Origin: Roseinatronobacter sp. S2
GTDB taxonomy: Bacteria > Pseudomonadota > Alphaproteobacteria > Rhodobacterales > Rhodobacteraceae
DNA: 64,000 nucleotides
NCBI RefSeq assembly: GCF_029581395.1
Contig: NZ_CP121113.1
Span: forward strand, 1,856,001-1,920,000
Direction: 5' to 3'
Part shown: piece by piece, positions 1 to 8,030 of the stretch
Layout: each line of letters opens with the position of its first letter
Position numbering within the stretch: position 1 is the first letter of the stretch
Notes under the pieces: generated by a model
Told to the model about the DNA's origin: nothing
Seen by the model: only the letters and a program-made list of their open reading frames with translations
The model's database searches: none
Translations under genes and position numbers: made by a program

Positions 1-206
1 AATATATGCGCATGGTCTTCCACCACTGTGATTGTGGTGCCAAGATGTAGGGTCAGCGGGTGAAAAGTTCTGTTGGGCTTCAGGTAGTATATGTCCCCAA
101 GCGCGCATGTTTCCGGCGGGCCAAGGGCGTCACCCTCGTTTATGCCCCAACTGACCACAAAGTCATTCGCGGAAAACACTTCGCATTCGTATTTCGTCCC
201 TGACAT
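1..206 (-). CDS. Unrecognised protein, N-terminal part (runs off left edge)
   Basis: Reading the minus strand from the ATG at 206 gives 68 codons with no stop, down to the window edge. The product begins MSGTKYECEVFSANDF and includes DIYYLKPNRTFHPLTLHLG. An AAAGG stretch lies about five bases before the ATG, a reasonable ribosome binding site. I recognise no domain, and the N-terminus has no signal peptide or membrane segment. The gene is transcribed in the same direction as the DUF2147 gene upstream. Only the first part is visible, so its length and role are unknown. It could be a remnant. Confidence 0.5.
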   Translation of the reverse strand, partial: MSGTKYECEVFSANDFVVSWGINEGDALGPPETCALGDIYYLKPNRTFHPLTLHLGTTITVVEDHAHI

Positions 207-428
207 GCCGTACCTTTGTCCCAAATCTTCCTCTCTTCAGATGCGAAACGCGTGCAACATCCGAAAGTTTCGACGATTGATCAAATTGGGATTAATGTCT
301 TGCCCGCTCGAATAACCTGCGCAAAGGATGTTCCGCTGATCGGCAAAACTGGGACTTATCCCGTGCGCGGCATGGGCGACAGCATAGATATGAATAATGC
401 AATAGCAAGCATGTCAGGAAAGAATTAT

Positions 429-458
429 CATTGGCGTCGGACATCACCGACGCCAATG
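429..458 (-). terminator. Hairpin downstream of the DUF2147 gene
   Basis: A perfect 12-bp inverted repeat (CATTGGCGTCGG / CCGACGCCAATG, loop of six) sits about 37 bases after the stop of the minus-strand DUF2147 gene. The following minus-strand bases (ATAATTCTTT) are only moderately T-rich, so termination efficiency is uncertain. The rest of 207-494 shows no convincing gene. Confidence 0.6.
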
Positions 459-494
459 CGCGGGGCTGGGATATGGGCTGATTGCAGTCTGGGC

Positions 495-887
495 CTAGTT
501 CACGCGGGTCCAAAGCTGCTCGCGGCATATACCAATCACACACCCTGAAACCCCAAGTTGATTTGGGCGCAACTCCATTCTGGAATTATAGGTGCGGTCG
601 CGATCGGGCGCGTAGACGCGGCCATTGCGGTACTGGCCATCCCCTTGCGGTTCCATATCCCAGACAATGGCGCGCCCGATATTGGGCGAGTCGATCTGCT
701 GCGCGTTGCCATCAAAGGCCGCGACCAGCCCGCCACAGATTTTTCCGTTGGAACAGGTCTGTATCTGGACATGGCCGAAATTCCCGTTGTCATCGGGGGC
801 TGTTTTCCAAAGCCCGTGTGCCGGATCTGCCAGCGCAGGTGCTGCAAGAATGGCCAGCAGGGCCGCCGCGAGTGCTGTCTTGTGCAT
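495..887 (-). CDS. Secreted DUF2147 domain protein
   Basis: The 130-aa product starts with a signal peptide (MHKTALAAALLAILAAPALA, cleavage near residue 20). The mature part begins DPAHGLWKT and contains GKICGGLVAAFDGN, ending in a Cys-rich segment (SGCVIGICREQLWTR). This matches the small exported DUF2147 proteins (usual length about 120-150 aa), which start with a 'G-W' segment and carry a conserved 'CG' element. The predicted location is the periplasm. The biochemical function of the family is not established. A GGAG site precedes the ATG. The gene stands alone between two hairpins. Confidence 0.8.
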   Translation of the reverse strand: MHKTALAAALLAILAAPALADPAHGLWKTAPDDNGNFGHVQIQTCSNGKICGGLVAAFDGNAQQIDSPNIGRAIVWDMEPQGDGQYRNGRVYAPDRDRTYNSRMELRPNQLGVSGCVIGICREQLWTRVN

Positions 888-979
888 GTTTACTCCTCCC
901 TGAGTGGGACAAGTTTTGTCCTATTGCGTTTCTGTGGCAAGCACGACCTCGCGTCAGGTATGCAGCAAGTGCCGCAGCA

Positions 980-1005
980 AAAAGGCGCCCGCGAAGGCGC
1001 CTTTT
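980..1005 (-). terminator. Rho-independent terminator of the BCCT gene
   Basis: The stem AAAAGGCGCC / GGCGCCTTTT with loop CGCGAA is followed on the minus strand by a T run. It lies about 25 bases beyond the stop of the BCCT transporter gene. Confidence 0.8.
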
Positions 1006-1028
1006 CGTCGGTTTGCAGTGATGCCCGT

Positions 1029-2711
1029 CTAGCCGCGGGGTTCGCTTAGCAGCCCCTTGATCAAGGCATAGCACGCCAAAATCAGCACAACCGCGAAGGG
1101 CAGACCCGTTGATACAGATGCAGCCTGAAGCGCGGCCAACCCGCCGCCGATCAGCAAGGCCGCTGCAACCAGCCCTTCAAAGATCACCCAGAATACGCGC
1201 TGGCTGACGGGTGCATTGATCTTGCCGCCCGCAGTGATGGTATCGATCACCAGCGACCCTGAATCCGACGATGTCACGAAAAACACAATCACCAGAATGA
1301 TCGCAATCGTTGACGTGATCGCTGCCAGCGGCAGTTCAGACAACATCCCGAACAGCGACAGTTCCGGCACATAGGCGTCGATGACATAGCCATACACCGC
1401 GCTTTCGGACACAGTGTTGATCAACTGGTCGATCGCTGTGCCGCCAAATATCGTCATCCAGATGGCGGAAACAATTGTTGGTATCAGCAACACGCAAGTG
1501 ATGAATTCACGCACTGTGCGACCACGGCTGACACGGGCAATAAACATACCCACGAAAGGCGACCAGCTGATCCACCACGCCCAGTAGAATGCGGTCCAGC
1601 CTTGGCGGTAGCCGTCATCTTCACGCCCGACCGGGTTGGACAATGCACCGATTTCGCTGAAATACGCGCCCAGATTGCCGAAGAACTGGGTCACCAGCGT
1701 CAGCGTCGGCCCGACCAGCAACACGAAAGCCATCAGCAAGATAGCAAGGCCCATGTTGATTTCCGACAGCACTTTCACACCGCCATCAAGCCCGCGCAAC
1801 ACGGAAATCAGCGCCATGCCGGTGATCACCGCAATCAGGATAACCGATGCCGTGACCGTATCATTGATGCCTTCTATCCCGAACACAAATCCTATACCCG
1901 CAGATGCCTGCTGCGCGCCCAGGCCCAATGATGTGGCCAGCCCGAACAGCGTTGCAAACACGGCCAGAATATCAATGATATGGCCCGGCCAGCCCCAGAT
2001 GCGTTCGCCGAAAATAGGGTAGAAGATAGACCGAACGGTCAGCGGCAGCCCCTTGTTATAGGCAAACAGCGCCAGCGACAGCGCAACAACCGCATAGATG
2101 GCCCAAGGGTGCAGACCCCAGTGATAGATAGTCGCGGCCATCGCCGTCAGGCGTGCAGCCTCGACCGCGGCCGGGTCGGCCAGGACGCCGTCCACAATGC
2201 CAATGTCGCGCATCAGCGGTTGATCGCCCCATGGCGTGCCGAAGTAATAGACAGGTTCGAGCACCCCAAAGAACATCAAGCCAATGCCCATGCCGGCGGC
2301 AAACAGCATCGCGAACCACCCTGCATAGCTGTAATCAGGCGTCGCATCGACACCGCCCAGCCGCACCTTGCCCAAGGGCGACACCAGAATGCCCAGACAG
2401 ACCAGTACGAACAGGTTGCCTGCCATCAGGAAGAACCAGTCAAAACTGGATGTCAGGAACCCGCGCAAATCGGTGAACAGGGGGCCAATCTGGTTCTGAA
2501 AGGCCAGTGTGATAATCACGAACGCCGCCACAACCAGCCCCGAAACCACGAAGACAGGATTGTGGATGTCCAGCCCGAAGGCGCCGATTCTCGGGGTTAT
2601 GTTGTCCTGACCGACTTCATAATCGGTGTCGATGATGTCGGACGCCCCTTCAGGTTCCGGCAATGCGTCAGATGGTTCCGTCTGTTGATTTTCATCGTCA
2701 TGTTCTGACAT
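1029..2711 (-). CDS. BCCT family osmolyte transporter
   Basis: The 560-aa product is a betaine/choline/carnitine-type secondary carrier. It has an acidic cytoplasmic N-terminus of about 50 residues, then about 12 hydrophobic segments. The family signature is visible as AWWISWSPFVGMFIARVSRGRT at about residues 370-395, and the earlier segment YAGWFAMLFAAGMGIGLMFFG is the usual Gly-rich TM region. The start at 2711 is chosen because GGAG precedes the ATG and the protein then begins MSEHDDENQQ; longer upstream reading adds an Arg-rich leader with no family likeness. It lies 89 bases after a UspA-type gene in the same direction. Substrate is inferred as a compatible solute such as glycine betaine, which fits the ectoine genes later in the window. 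Confidence 0.9.
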   Translation of the reverse strand: MSEHDDENQQTEPSDALPEPEGASDIIDTDYEVGQDNITPRIGAFGLDIHNPVFVVSGLVVAAFVIITLAFQNQIGPLFTDLRGFLTSSFDWFFLMAGNLFVLVCLGILVSPLGKVRLGGVDATPDYSYAGWFAMLFAAGMGIGLMFFGVLEPVYYFGTPWGDQPLMRDIGIVDGVLADPAAVEAARLTAMAATIYHWGLHPWAIYAVVALSLALFAYNKGLPLTVRSIFYPIFGERIWGWPGHIIDILAVFATLFGLATSLGLGAQQASAGIGFVFGIEGINDTVTASVILIAVITGMALISVLRGLDGGVKVLSEINMGLAILLMAFVLLVGPTLTLVTQFFGNLGAYFSEIGALSNPVGREDDGYRQGWTAFYWAWWISWSPFVGMFIARVSRGRTVREFITCVLLIPTIVSAIWMTIFGGTAIDQLINTVSESAVYGYVIDAYVPELSLFGMLSELPLAAITSTIAIILVIVFFVTSSDSGSLVIDTITAGGKINAPVSQRVFWVIFEGLVAAALLIGGGLAALQAASVSTGLPFAVVLILACYALIKGLLSEPRG

Positions 2712-2800
2712 TTTTTTCTCCGGTTTCTGTGACGGGCGCGGGGGGAATGCCGTCCTGTACCCGCGCTTTCGCGATGATGATGCGTCAGCGGCCCGTTGGC

Positions 2801-3214
2801 CTAGCGCACCAGAAAGACCGATACGTTGGCGCGTGCGGCAATCGTGTCGCCATGCCCGGCCCACACATAATCCAGTGCTGTGGGGGCATGGGTCTGCATC
2901 ACCACAAGATCGCCACCAAGATCGTCAATGGCAGCAAGCAGCGTTTTGTCCGTATCTATGGTCGGGTCGGGGCTGATACGGGCAGATGCACTGCTTTTCA
3001 GCCCATGTGCCGTGCCTTGCTCGTCCGCAAAGGCCCGTAGTTTGGCTTCATATTCTTTGGGGTTATGGGCCAACGCACTGGGCGTTGTGCCGGTTACGCC
3101 GACAAAGCAGATTTCAGCTTTGTAGTGATTTGCCAGATCAATCGCGGTCTGTAGCGCCTTGGACAAATGGTCGACATGCGTCAGGTCGACCGGAAATATC
3201 ACTTTCCGATACAT
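2801..3214 (-). CDS. Universal stress protein (UspA family)
   Basis: The 137-aa protein starts MYRKVIFPVDLTHVDH and ends GDTIAARANVSVFLVR, the typical beginning and end of the single-domain UspA fold. The nucleotide-binding G-2x-G-9x-G(S/T) pattern is not clean here; the end reads GHGDTIAARANVSV, so ATP binding cannot be asserted. A strong AGGAGGG site precedes the ATG at 3214. The gene is upstream of the BCCT carrier on the same strand. Such UspA-transporter pairs are common with osmolyte carriers, which suggests a regulatory or stress link (inference). Confidence 0.85.
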   Translation of the reverse strand: MYRKVIFPVDLTHVDHLSKALQTAIDLANHYKAEICFVGVTGTTPSALAHNPKEYEAKLRAFADEQGTAHGLKSSASARISPDPTIDTDKTLLAAIDDLGGDLVVMQTHAPTALDYVWAGHGDTIAARANVSVFLVR

Positions 3215-3406
3215 GGTCCCTCCTGCTGTCATTAGGGGACAGGTTATGATGATTGGGTGGTTAATGGTAACATGGGTGTGAAGGGGCTTTGCAACCCCTG
3301 CGGCGAAAAAATGTGCAATTCCGACATAATAAGGCACGGCGCATCCGCTTTCACATTGTCCGTTCCGGTGCTAGATCTGGCGCATACCATAACGGGAGGC
3401 ATCATT

Positions 3407-4186
3407 ATGGATCTTGGAATTTCAGGAAAACGCGCGCTGGTTTGTGCCAGTTCCAAAGGCTTGGGGCGCGGCTGCGCCGAGGCACTGGCCGCAGAAGGCG
3501 TGCATCTGGTGATGAACGCGCGCGGGTCCGACGCGTTGGAAAAGGCCGCCGCCGACATTCGTGCGGCGCACGGCGTCGAGGTGGTGACGGTGGCCGCAGA
3601 CATCACCACCGAAGACGGGCGCGCGAAGGTTCTGGCCGCTTCGGGCGATGTGGATATTCTGGTCAATAACGCCGGTGGGCCACCACCGGGCATGTGGACC
3701 GACTGGAACCGCGACGATTTCATTGCAGCACTGGATGCCAACATGCTGACCCCGATTGCGCTGATCAAGGCATTGGTGCCGGGCATGATGGAACGGGGCT
3801 GGGGCAGGGTGGTGAACATCACCTCTCAATCCGTGAAATCGCCGATACCCGTTCTGGGGCTGTCAAATTCCGCCCGCGCGGGCCTGACAGGCTATGTCGC
3901 AGGCACATCGCGTCAGGTTGCGGGCAAGGGGGTGGTCATCAACAACCTGCTGCCGGGCATCCATGACACCGATCGCGCCACATCGCTGGATGGGGGCGTG
4001 GCCAAGGCCGAAGGTATCAGCATGGATGCGGCGCGCACCAAACGACAGGCCACAATCCCAGCCGGCCGCTATGGCACCGCACAGGAATTCGGCGCGGCCT
4101 GCGCGTTCCTGTGCTCGCAGCATGCAGGTTTCATCGTGGGGCAGAACCTGTTGCTGGACGGTGGCGCGGTGAACGCAACCTTGTAG
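3407..4186 (+). CDS. Atypical short-chain dehydrogenase/reductase family protein
   Basis: The 259-aa product has an SDR fold: an N-terminal nucleotide-binding segment (ALVCASSKGLGRGCAEAL), then VDILVNNAGGPPPG, NITSQSVKSP and a C-terminal GQNLLLDGG. The catalytic Tyr-x3-Lys is absent; the corresponding place reads LSNSARAG, with Ser153-x3-Arg157. This resembles the subgroup recalled as 'beta-ketoacyl reductase-like SDR' that lacks the standard tetrad, so classical reductase activity should not be assumed. GGGAGG precedes the ATG at 3407. The gene is divergent from the UspA-BCCT pair and ends about 160 bases before the island boundary. Confidence 0.85.
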   Translation: MDLGISGKRALVCASSKGLGRGCAEALAAEGVHLVMNARGSDALEKAAADIRAAHGVEVVTVAADITTEDGRAKVLAASGDVDILVNNAGGPPPGMWTDWNRDDFIAALDANMLTPIALIKALVPGMMERGWGRVVNITSQSVKSPIPVLGLSNSARAGLTGYVAGTSRQVAGKGVVINNLLPGIHDTDRATSLDGGVAKAEGISMDAARTKRQATIPAGRYGTAQEFGAACAFLCSQHAGFIVGQNLLLDGGAVNATL

Positions 4187-4345
4187 CACTAGGCGGCGCG
4201 TGGTTCCGTCGGCATGTGTCGACGGGCACCGCGCTACGAAAGGCAGCGGGTGTGCGAACACCCGCCTTTCGGGCATCGTCCATTCCCCACGTTTACACCC
4301 GTGCGCCAATTCGTTTGCTGAATGTCCAAGGTGGCACCGATTGGT

Positions 4346-4388
4346 GACCCCGACAGGATTCGAACCTGTAACCTGCCCCTTAGGAGGG
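4346..4388 (-). repeat. Left attachment repeat (tRNA-Arg 3' fragment)
   Basis: This is an exact 43-bp copy of the 3' portion of the tRNA-Arg at 18508-18584, including the T-arm (GGTTCGAATCC on the minus strand). Similarity continues through the CCA end apart from one base (discriminator position: T here, C in the right copy, plus-strand sense). The 5' half of a tRNA is missing, so this copy is not a functional tRNA gene. Confidence 0.9.
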
Positions 4389-4402
4389 ATTCATTCATTT
4401 TC

Positions 4403-5497
4403 CTAATCTTTCTTTGTTTTCGTGTGCTTGGGCTTTTCGTCAGGGGTCGGCTGTACATAGTTTGTACGAAACCGCGCTCTAACATCGGCCTCATCGGTCT
4501 CAGCATGGGCGTAAATGCGCATGGGCAAATTGGGGTCTGACCAGCGCCCGGCCTTGGACGCCGTGACCGGATCAACGCCTTGCCGGACCACAAGCTCGGT
4601 GAAGAACCCGTGCCGCCCTGCGGGGTGCGCCGACAGGTAAGGGATGCCCGCGCGCTTGCAGATCGTCTTCCAGCGGTTGTTGTAGCCGGTCGGGCTGCCA
4701 TAGCCGAAGACGCGGGGCGACAGGAGCGCCCCGGTCTTGAGATTCTTGGGTCGCTTGGGCTTCAGTGCCACCAGTTCGCCCATCATCTGCGGCGAGACGG
4801 TGATCCAGCCTTCTGGGTGTCCCTTCTGTGCCTTCACCCGCACTTCGCAGGTGGCCGGTCGCAGATCATCCGGTTCTATGGACACTGCCTGATCAATCCG
4901 CGCTGCGGTTTCGAACATGAACCGCACCAAGGCCGCGTTGTAAGGATCGCCTGCGGCACAGAATGCCTCGATCCAATCGCGTGTCGCGGGGATGCGCTCG
5001 ATCCGGCTAGGCTTGCGCCGCCGCTGATCCTGCGCGATCCGCTCGAACTTGTCGTAACGCTTCACGCGCAAAAGCGGGGTGCCCTTGTGCTCATGCGCGT
5101 TGTTGATCACCGCCCGTGCTGGCGTCACGATCTCACGCCACCAAGTATCGGTGCAGGCATTCGGCTTAAGCTTGCGGCCAAGGCTTTTCAGCAGAGCGCC
5201 CGTGATCGAACCCAGCGGCATATCCCCGATCTCATCGAGGATCGGCAAAAGCTGTTTTGCAGTCTTGGCAGACGGGTGGTAGAAATCGACCGCATCGGCA
5301 AAGCGCAGACTGTGCTCTTCCCCGATCAGGTACTTGCGGACCTGAAGCTGCGTTTCGTCGTTTATCCAGTCCCGCGCGCCAGCTTCAGTAGTCGCTCGCG
5401 TGCTTTGGCGGTATGGACCGGCGATCGGTCGGCCATTGTATTCAACCCAGCCCTTGACCCAGAAGACGGAGCCACGCTTGTAGATTTCGAGCGGCAT
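4403..5497 (-). CDS. int: Tyrosine recombinase / phage-type integrase
   Basis: The 364-aa protein has the catalytic residues of the tyrosine recombinase family in order: Arg200 (ETAARIDQA), Lys225 (KAQKGHPEG), His291-x3-Arg295 (HPAGRHGF), Trp319 in the His/Trp position (AGRWSD) and the nucleophile Tyr329 (MRIYAHAE). The N-terminal part supplies the arm- and core-binding regions. It ends 14 bases from the left tRNA repeat, as expected for the integrase of the island. Its first 136 coding bases overlap the 3' end of the excisionase-like gene, so the two are probably translated from one transcript. Confidence 0.92.
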   Translation of the reverse strand: MPLEIYKRGSVFWVKGWVEYNGRPIAGPYRQSTRATTEAGARDWINDETQLQVRKYLIGEEHSLRFADAVDFYHPSAKTAKQLLPILDEIGDMPLGSITGALLKSLGRKLKPNACTDTWWREIVTPARAVINNAHEHKGTPLLRVKRYDKFERIAQDQRRRKPSRIERIPATRDWIEAFCAAGDPYNAALVRFMFETAARIDQAVSIEPDDLRPATCEVRVKAQKGHPEGWITVSPQMMGELVALKPKRPKNLKTGALLSPRVFGYGSPTGYNNRWKTICKRAGIPYLSAHPAGRHGFFTELVVRQGVDPVTASKAGRWSDPNLPMRIYAHAETDEADVRARFRTNYVQPTPDEKPKHTKTKKD

Positions 5498-5709
5498 GCC
5501 TGTCCTTCCTCGAAGATGGTGTCAATTTGCGCGGGCGTGATCAGCATCGTGCGCCCCAGCCGGAAGAACGCGCCGGTGTCGTTGGCCTTTTCGCGCAGCG
5601 TCCGCTCGGAGATCTCGATCCCGTGAGTGGCCATGATCTCGACCCACTGGGCAGGGGTCTTGCCGATGGTCAGGATTTGCGAGCTTTCAGCTTTTTCTGT
5701 CTCCGTCAC
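5362..5709 (-). CDS. Excisionase-like small DNA-binding protein
   Basis: The 115-aa reading frame uses a GTG at 5709 preceded by AAGGA at good spacing; an ATG at 5760 is possible but lacks such a site. The segment PAQWVEIMATHGIEISERTLREKA looks like a helix-turn-helix and is followed by a wing-like LGRTMLITPAQIDTIFEEG. Size, DNA-binding look and position immediately upstream of the integrase suggest a recombination directionality factor. This role is inferred from context, not from a recognised family. The last 45 residues are encoded in DNA shared with the integrase start and are low-complexity, so only the first part may be under selection. Confidence 0.6.
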   Translation of the reverse strand: MTETEKAESSQILTIGKTPAQWVEIMATHGIEISERTLREKANDTGAFFRLGRTMLITPAQIDTIFEEGQACRSKSTSVAPSSGSRAGLNTMADRSPVHTAKARERLLKLARGTG

Positions 5710-5843
5710 GCTGGTTATCCTTTTCGCTCTTGTTACGACTGCGGTTGCGCATGGAATCACTTGTTAAGCACCATCTGACGTGTTAAGATGGGATCAAACG
5801 TAAATATGCGTCATTTTGTGCGATAGTTGCTCAGGATGGCGCT

Positions 5844-6287
5844 GTGGTCAACCGGAAAACGCGCATGACGCGAGAGACATCGGACATTTTCGTGGCTATG
5901 GGGGCGCGTCTTGCGATCACCCGGAACGAGATCGGCCTGTCGCAAGCAGCGATGGCCGAGGCGATTGGCGTGTCGCACCGCGCCTACCACAGTTATGAAA
6001 AGGGAAAACGGGGCATTCCGGTAGAAGCGCTGGTCACGATGAACGACAACTTCGAAATTGATGTCGCATGGCTGTTGCTCGGTACAAAGTCTGTACGGGT
6101 GGCGCACGACATCGAGGCGCTCAAGGATTTCGAGTCTTCGCTGGACCGATACCTGACCGAGCAAAACATCAGGATCAAAAGCGAAAAGCGGGGGGCAATC
6201 GTCGCCCGCTGGTATCAATCGCATGTCGAGGGCCGCCAGGTCGCCACCGACGACGTGCACACATGGATCGAACTGGTAAGGGAATAG
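5844..6287 (+). CDS. Phage-type repressor, XRE family helix-turn-helix
   Basis: The 147-aa product has a Cro/CI-type helix-turn-helix at about residues 20-65 (LAITRNEIGLSQAAMAEAIGVSHRAYHSYEKG) and a following IDVAWLLLG segment usual in phage-type XRE regulators. The C-terminal part is helical and lacks a LexA-like peptidase domain. It is divergent from the excisionase-integrase pair, across an 80-130 base region, so it probably controls island excision. The GTG at 5844 follows AGGA; an ATG at 5865 is an alternative start. Confidence 0.8.
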   Translation: MVNRKTRMTRETSDIFVAMGARLAITRNEIGLSQAAMAEAIGVSHRAYHSYEKGKRGIPVEALVTMNDNFEIDVAWLLLGTKSVRVAHDIEALKDFESSLDRYLTEQNIRIKSEKRGAIVARWYQSHVEGRQVATDDVHTWIELVRE

Positions 6288-6291
6288 ACTG

Positions 6292-6588
6292 TTGGAAAGA
6301 CCGAGCAAAAAGTGGCAGGGTGTGCGTCGGGCGGTACTGGAACGGGCCCACAGCACAGCGATAGAACCACTCGCACCTTTGTATCCCGTCTACGCTGTTG
6401 TATGCGCCTGTTATTTGGCTGGATTCCTGCGCTTTCAGTTCTTCGGTAGTACAGTCGAATTCACTGTGATTACTGCGGTCCAGATCGTGATTGTTGCAAT
6501 TGCAGGGGCGCTTGTGCCCTTCCTCACTGGCTCAGTTTTGACGCTGCACTTCGCCAAACGAAAACTACAACAGCTCGTATCTGACTGA
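6292..6588 (+). CDS. Small membrane protein, unrecognised
   Basis: The 98-aa frame begins at a TTG four bases after the repressor stop, with AAGGGA upstream. Two hydrophobic segments are clear (about residues 28-48 and 56-82), with a positively charged N-terminus and a C-terminal KRKLQQL tail. I recognise no family. Tight spacing suggests co-transcription with the repressor gene. Confidence 0.5.
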   Translation: MERPSKKWQGVRRAVLERAHSTAIEPLAPLYPVYAVVCACYLAGFLRFQFFGSTVEFTVITAVQIVIVAIAGALVPFLTGSVLTLHFAKRKLQQLVSD

Positions 6589-6638
6589 GCAGCCACAGAA
6601 AACTTGGACTACCAATCGCGAAGCTGCAGGAGGCGTAG

Positions 6639-6938
6639 ATGCACCGCAACCGCAACGTCTGCCCCACGCACCCGGGCGAACTGCTCCGCGAGGACGTGAT
6701 CCACGCGACTGGAAAGTCCAAGGCAGAGATCGCTCGGATGCTGGGCATATCGCGCCAGCACCTACATGACCTTTTGGCCGAACGTAAACCGGTCAGCCCA
6801 CAGGTCGCCGTGCGCCTTGCCAAGCTTTTCGGGAATGAACCGCTGTTCTGGATCAGGATGCAAGGTGCCTATGACGCCTGGCATGCGTGCCGGAACGTGG
6901 ATGTTTCGGGGGTGCCGACGCTGATTGTGGCGGAATAA
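6639..6938 (+). CDS. higA: HigA-type antitoxin (no adjacent HigB)
   Basis: The 99-aa protein starts with the family's PTHPGELLREDVI motif and continues with an XRE helix-turn-helix (KAEIARMLGISRQHLHDLLAERKPVSP) and RLAKLFGNEPLFWIRMQ. These are characteristic of HigA/VapI addiction-module antidotes. The usual HigB RelE-like toxin gene directly upstream is absent: only the small membrane protein gene precedes it. It may be an orphan antitoxin or a host-toxin neutraliser. The next 240 bases (6939-7180) show no gene. Confidence 0.85.
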   Translation: MHRNRNVCPTHPGELLREDVIHATGKSKAEIARMLGISRQHLHDLLAERKPVSPQVAVRLAKLFGNEPLFWIRMQGAYDAWHACRNVDVSGVPTLIVAE

Positions 6939-7180
6939 CTGGATTAGGGCACTGAGATTCGTAGTTTCACATTCGACTTGCCCGGTTCAAACCTTCCTCT
7001 GAATGCTGCAGCAAGGATCATCATCGCAGACGCTCGCCTGCAACTGCACGACTGCGTGTAGGTTAAGAGACACAAAGTCAGCCAAACCTGCAGTGTCCTT
7101 TGATCGCCAAACTTGATTTTTGGGCTGGCTATTCTGAGGATCACACTATAAAGATCTAACAAAAGATCCGGGAGCAGTGA

Positions 7181-8026
7181 ATGGCTAAAAAAAATGTAGT
7201 ACCTTTGCGTCCTGAGGCAAAACCTCCGGCTCTGCCCAAAGTAGTTGGTGGTTTCTCAACCGTGCTGGCTGACCCGCCTTGGCGTTTCAGCAACCGTACA
7301 GGCAAGGTAGCTCCGGAACATCGCCGTCTCGACCGCTACTCAACCATGGAGCTTGATGCGATCAAAGCCCTCCCGGTCTCCGAAGTCTGTGCCAAGAACG
7401 CACACCTATATCTGTGGGTGCCGAATGCGCTTCTGCCAGATGGTCTCGCGGTACTGGAAGCATGGGGGTTTCGCTATGTGTCAAACATCATTTGGGCCAA
7501 GCGCCGCAAAGACGGTGGCCCAGATGGACGTGGAGTAGGATTCTACTTCCGGAACGTGACAGAGATACTCCTGTTCGGGGTCAAGGGTTCTATGCGAACC
7601 CTCACTCCAGCAAGGTCGCAGGTAAACATAATTGAAACACGCAAGCGAGAGCACTCACGTAAACCAGATGAACAGTATGACTTGATAACATCATGTTCAC
7701 CTGGCCCGTACCTCGAGATGTTTGCCCGGCATCCGCAAAAAGGGTGGACGCTTTGGGGAGACGAAGCAGCGGAGGACTTAGAACCTCGTGGTAGGGCACA
7801 TAAAGGGTACGCTGGAGGTGAAATATTCCCCCCGTTGCAAACAAATGAGAAGTTGCCAGAGACGGTAGCGATTGAAATCGGGCGTGAGATAGGCACTCGA
7901 TATGAGGCTGGCGCAAGCATTAGGGAACTAGCAGTCGAGACTGGTTACCCAATTCAAAGGGTCAGGTCTTTTTTGGAGTTGGCTGAAACACAGTTGAGGA
8001 AACGTGGGCGGCCTGCAGCAGAATAA
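7181..8026 (+). CDS. MT-A70 family adenine-N6 DNA methyltransferase
   Basis: The 281-aa protein has the catalytic DPPW at residues 31-34, with the family pattern after it: AHLYLWVPNALLPDGLAVLEAWGFRYVSNIIWAK and the TEILLFGVKG strand. MT-A70 enzymes transfer methyl from SAM to adenine N6. The C-terminal 60 residues add a helix-turn-helix-like RELAVETGYPIQRVRSFL and a basic KRGRPAAE tail. It ends 4 bases from a convergent BglII-like endonuclease gene, so the two likely form a type II restriction-modification system; target site unknown. The gene is AT-richer than the chromosomal flanks. An ATG with GGGAGCAG upstream is the start. Confidence 0.88.
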   Translation: MAKKNVVPLRPEAKPPALPKVVGGFSTVLADPPWRFSNRTGKVAPEHRRLDRYSTMELDAIKALPVSEVCAKNAHLYLWVPNALLPDGLAVLEAWGFRYVSNIIWAKRRKDGGPDGRGVGFYFRNVTEILLFGVKGSMRTLTPARSQVNIIETRKREHSRKPDEQYDLITSCSPGPYLEMFARHPQKGWTLWGDEAAEDLEPRGRAHKGYAGGEIFPPLQTNEKLPETVAIEIGREIGTRYEAGASIRELAVETGYPIQRVRSFLELAETQLRKRGRPAAE

Positions 8027-8030
8027 CATG

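Noticed and set aside
4346..4388. Left tRNA-like sequence as a second tRNA-Arg gene
   Set aside because: Only the 3' half is present; acceptor 5' strand, D-arm and part of the anticodon arm are missing.
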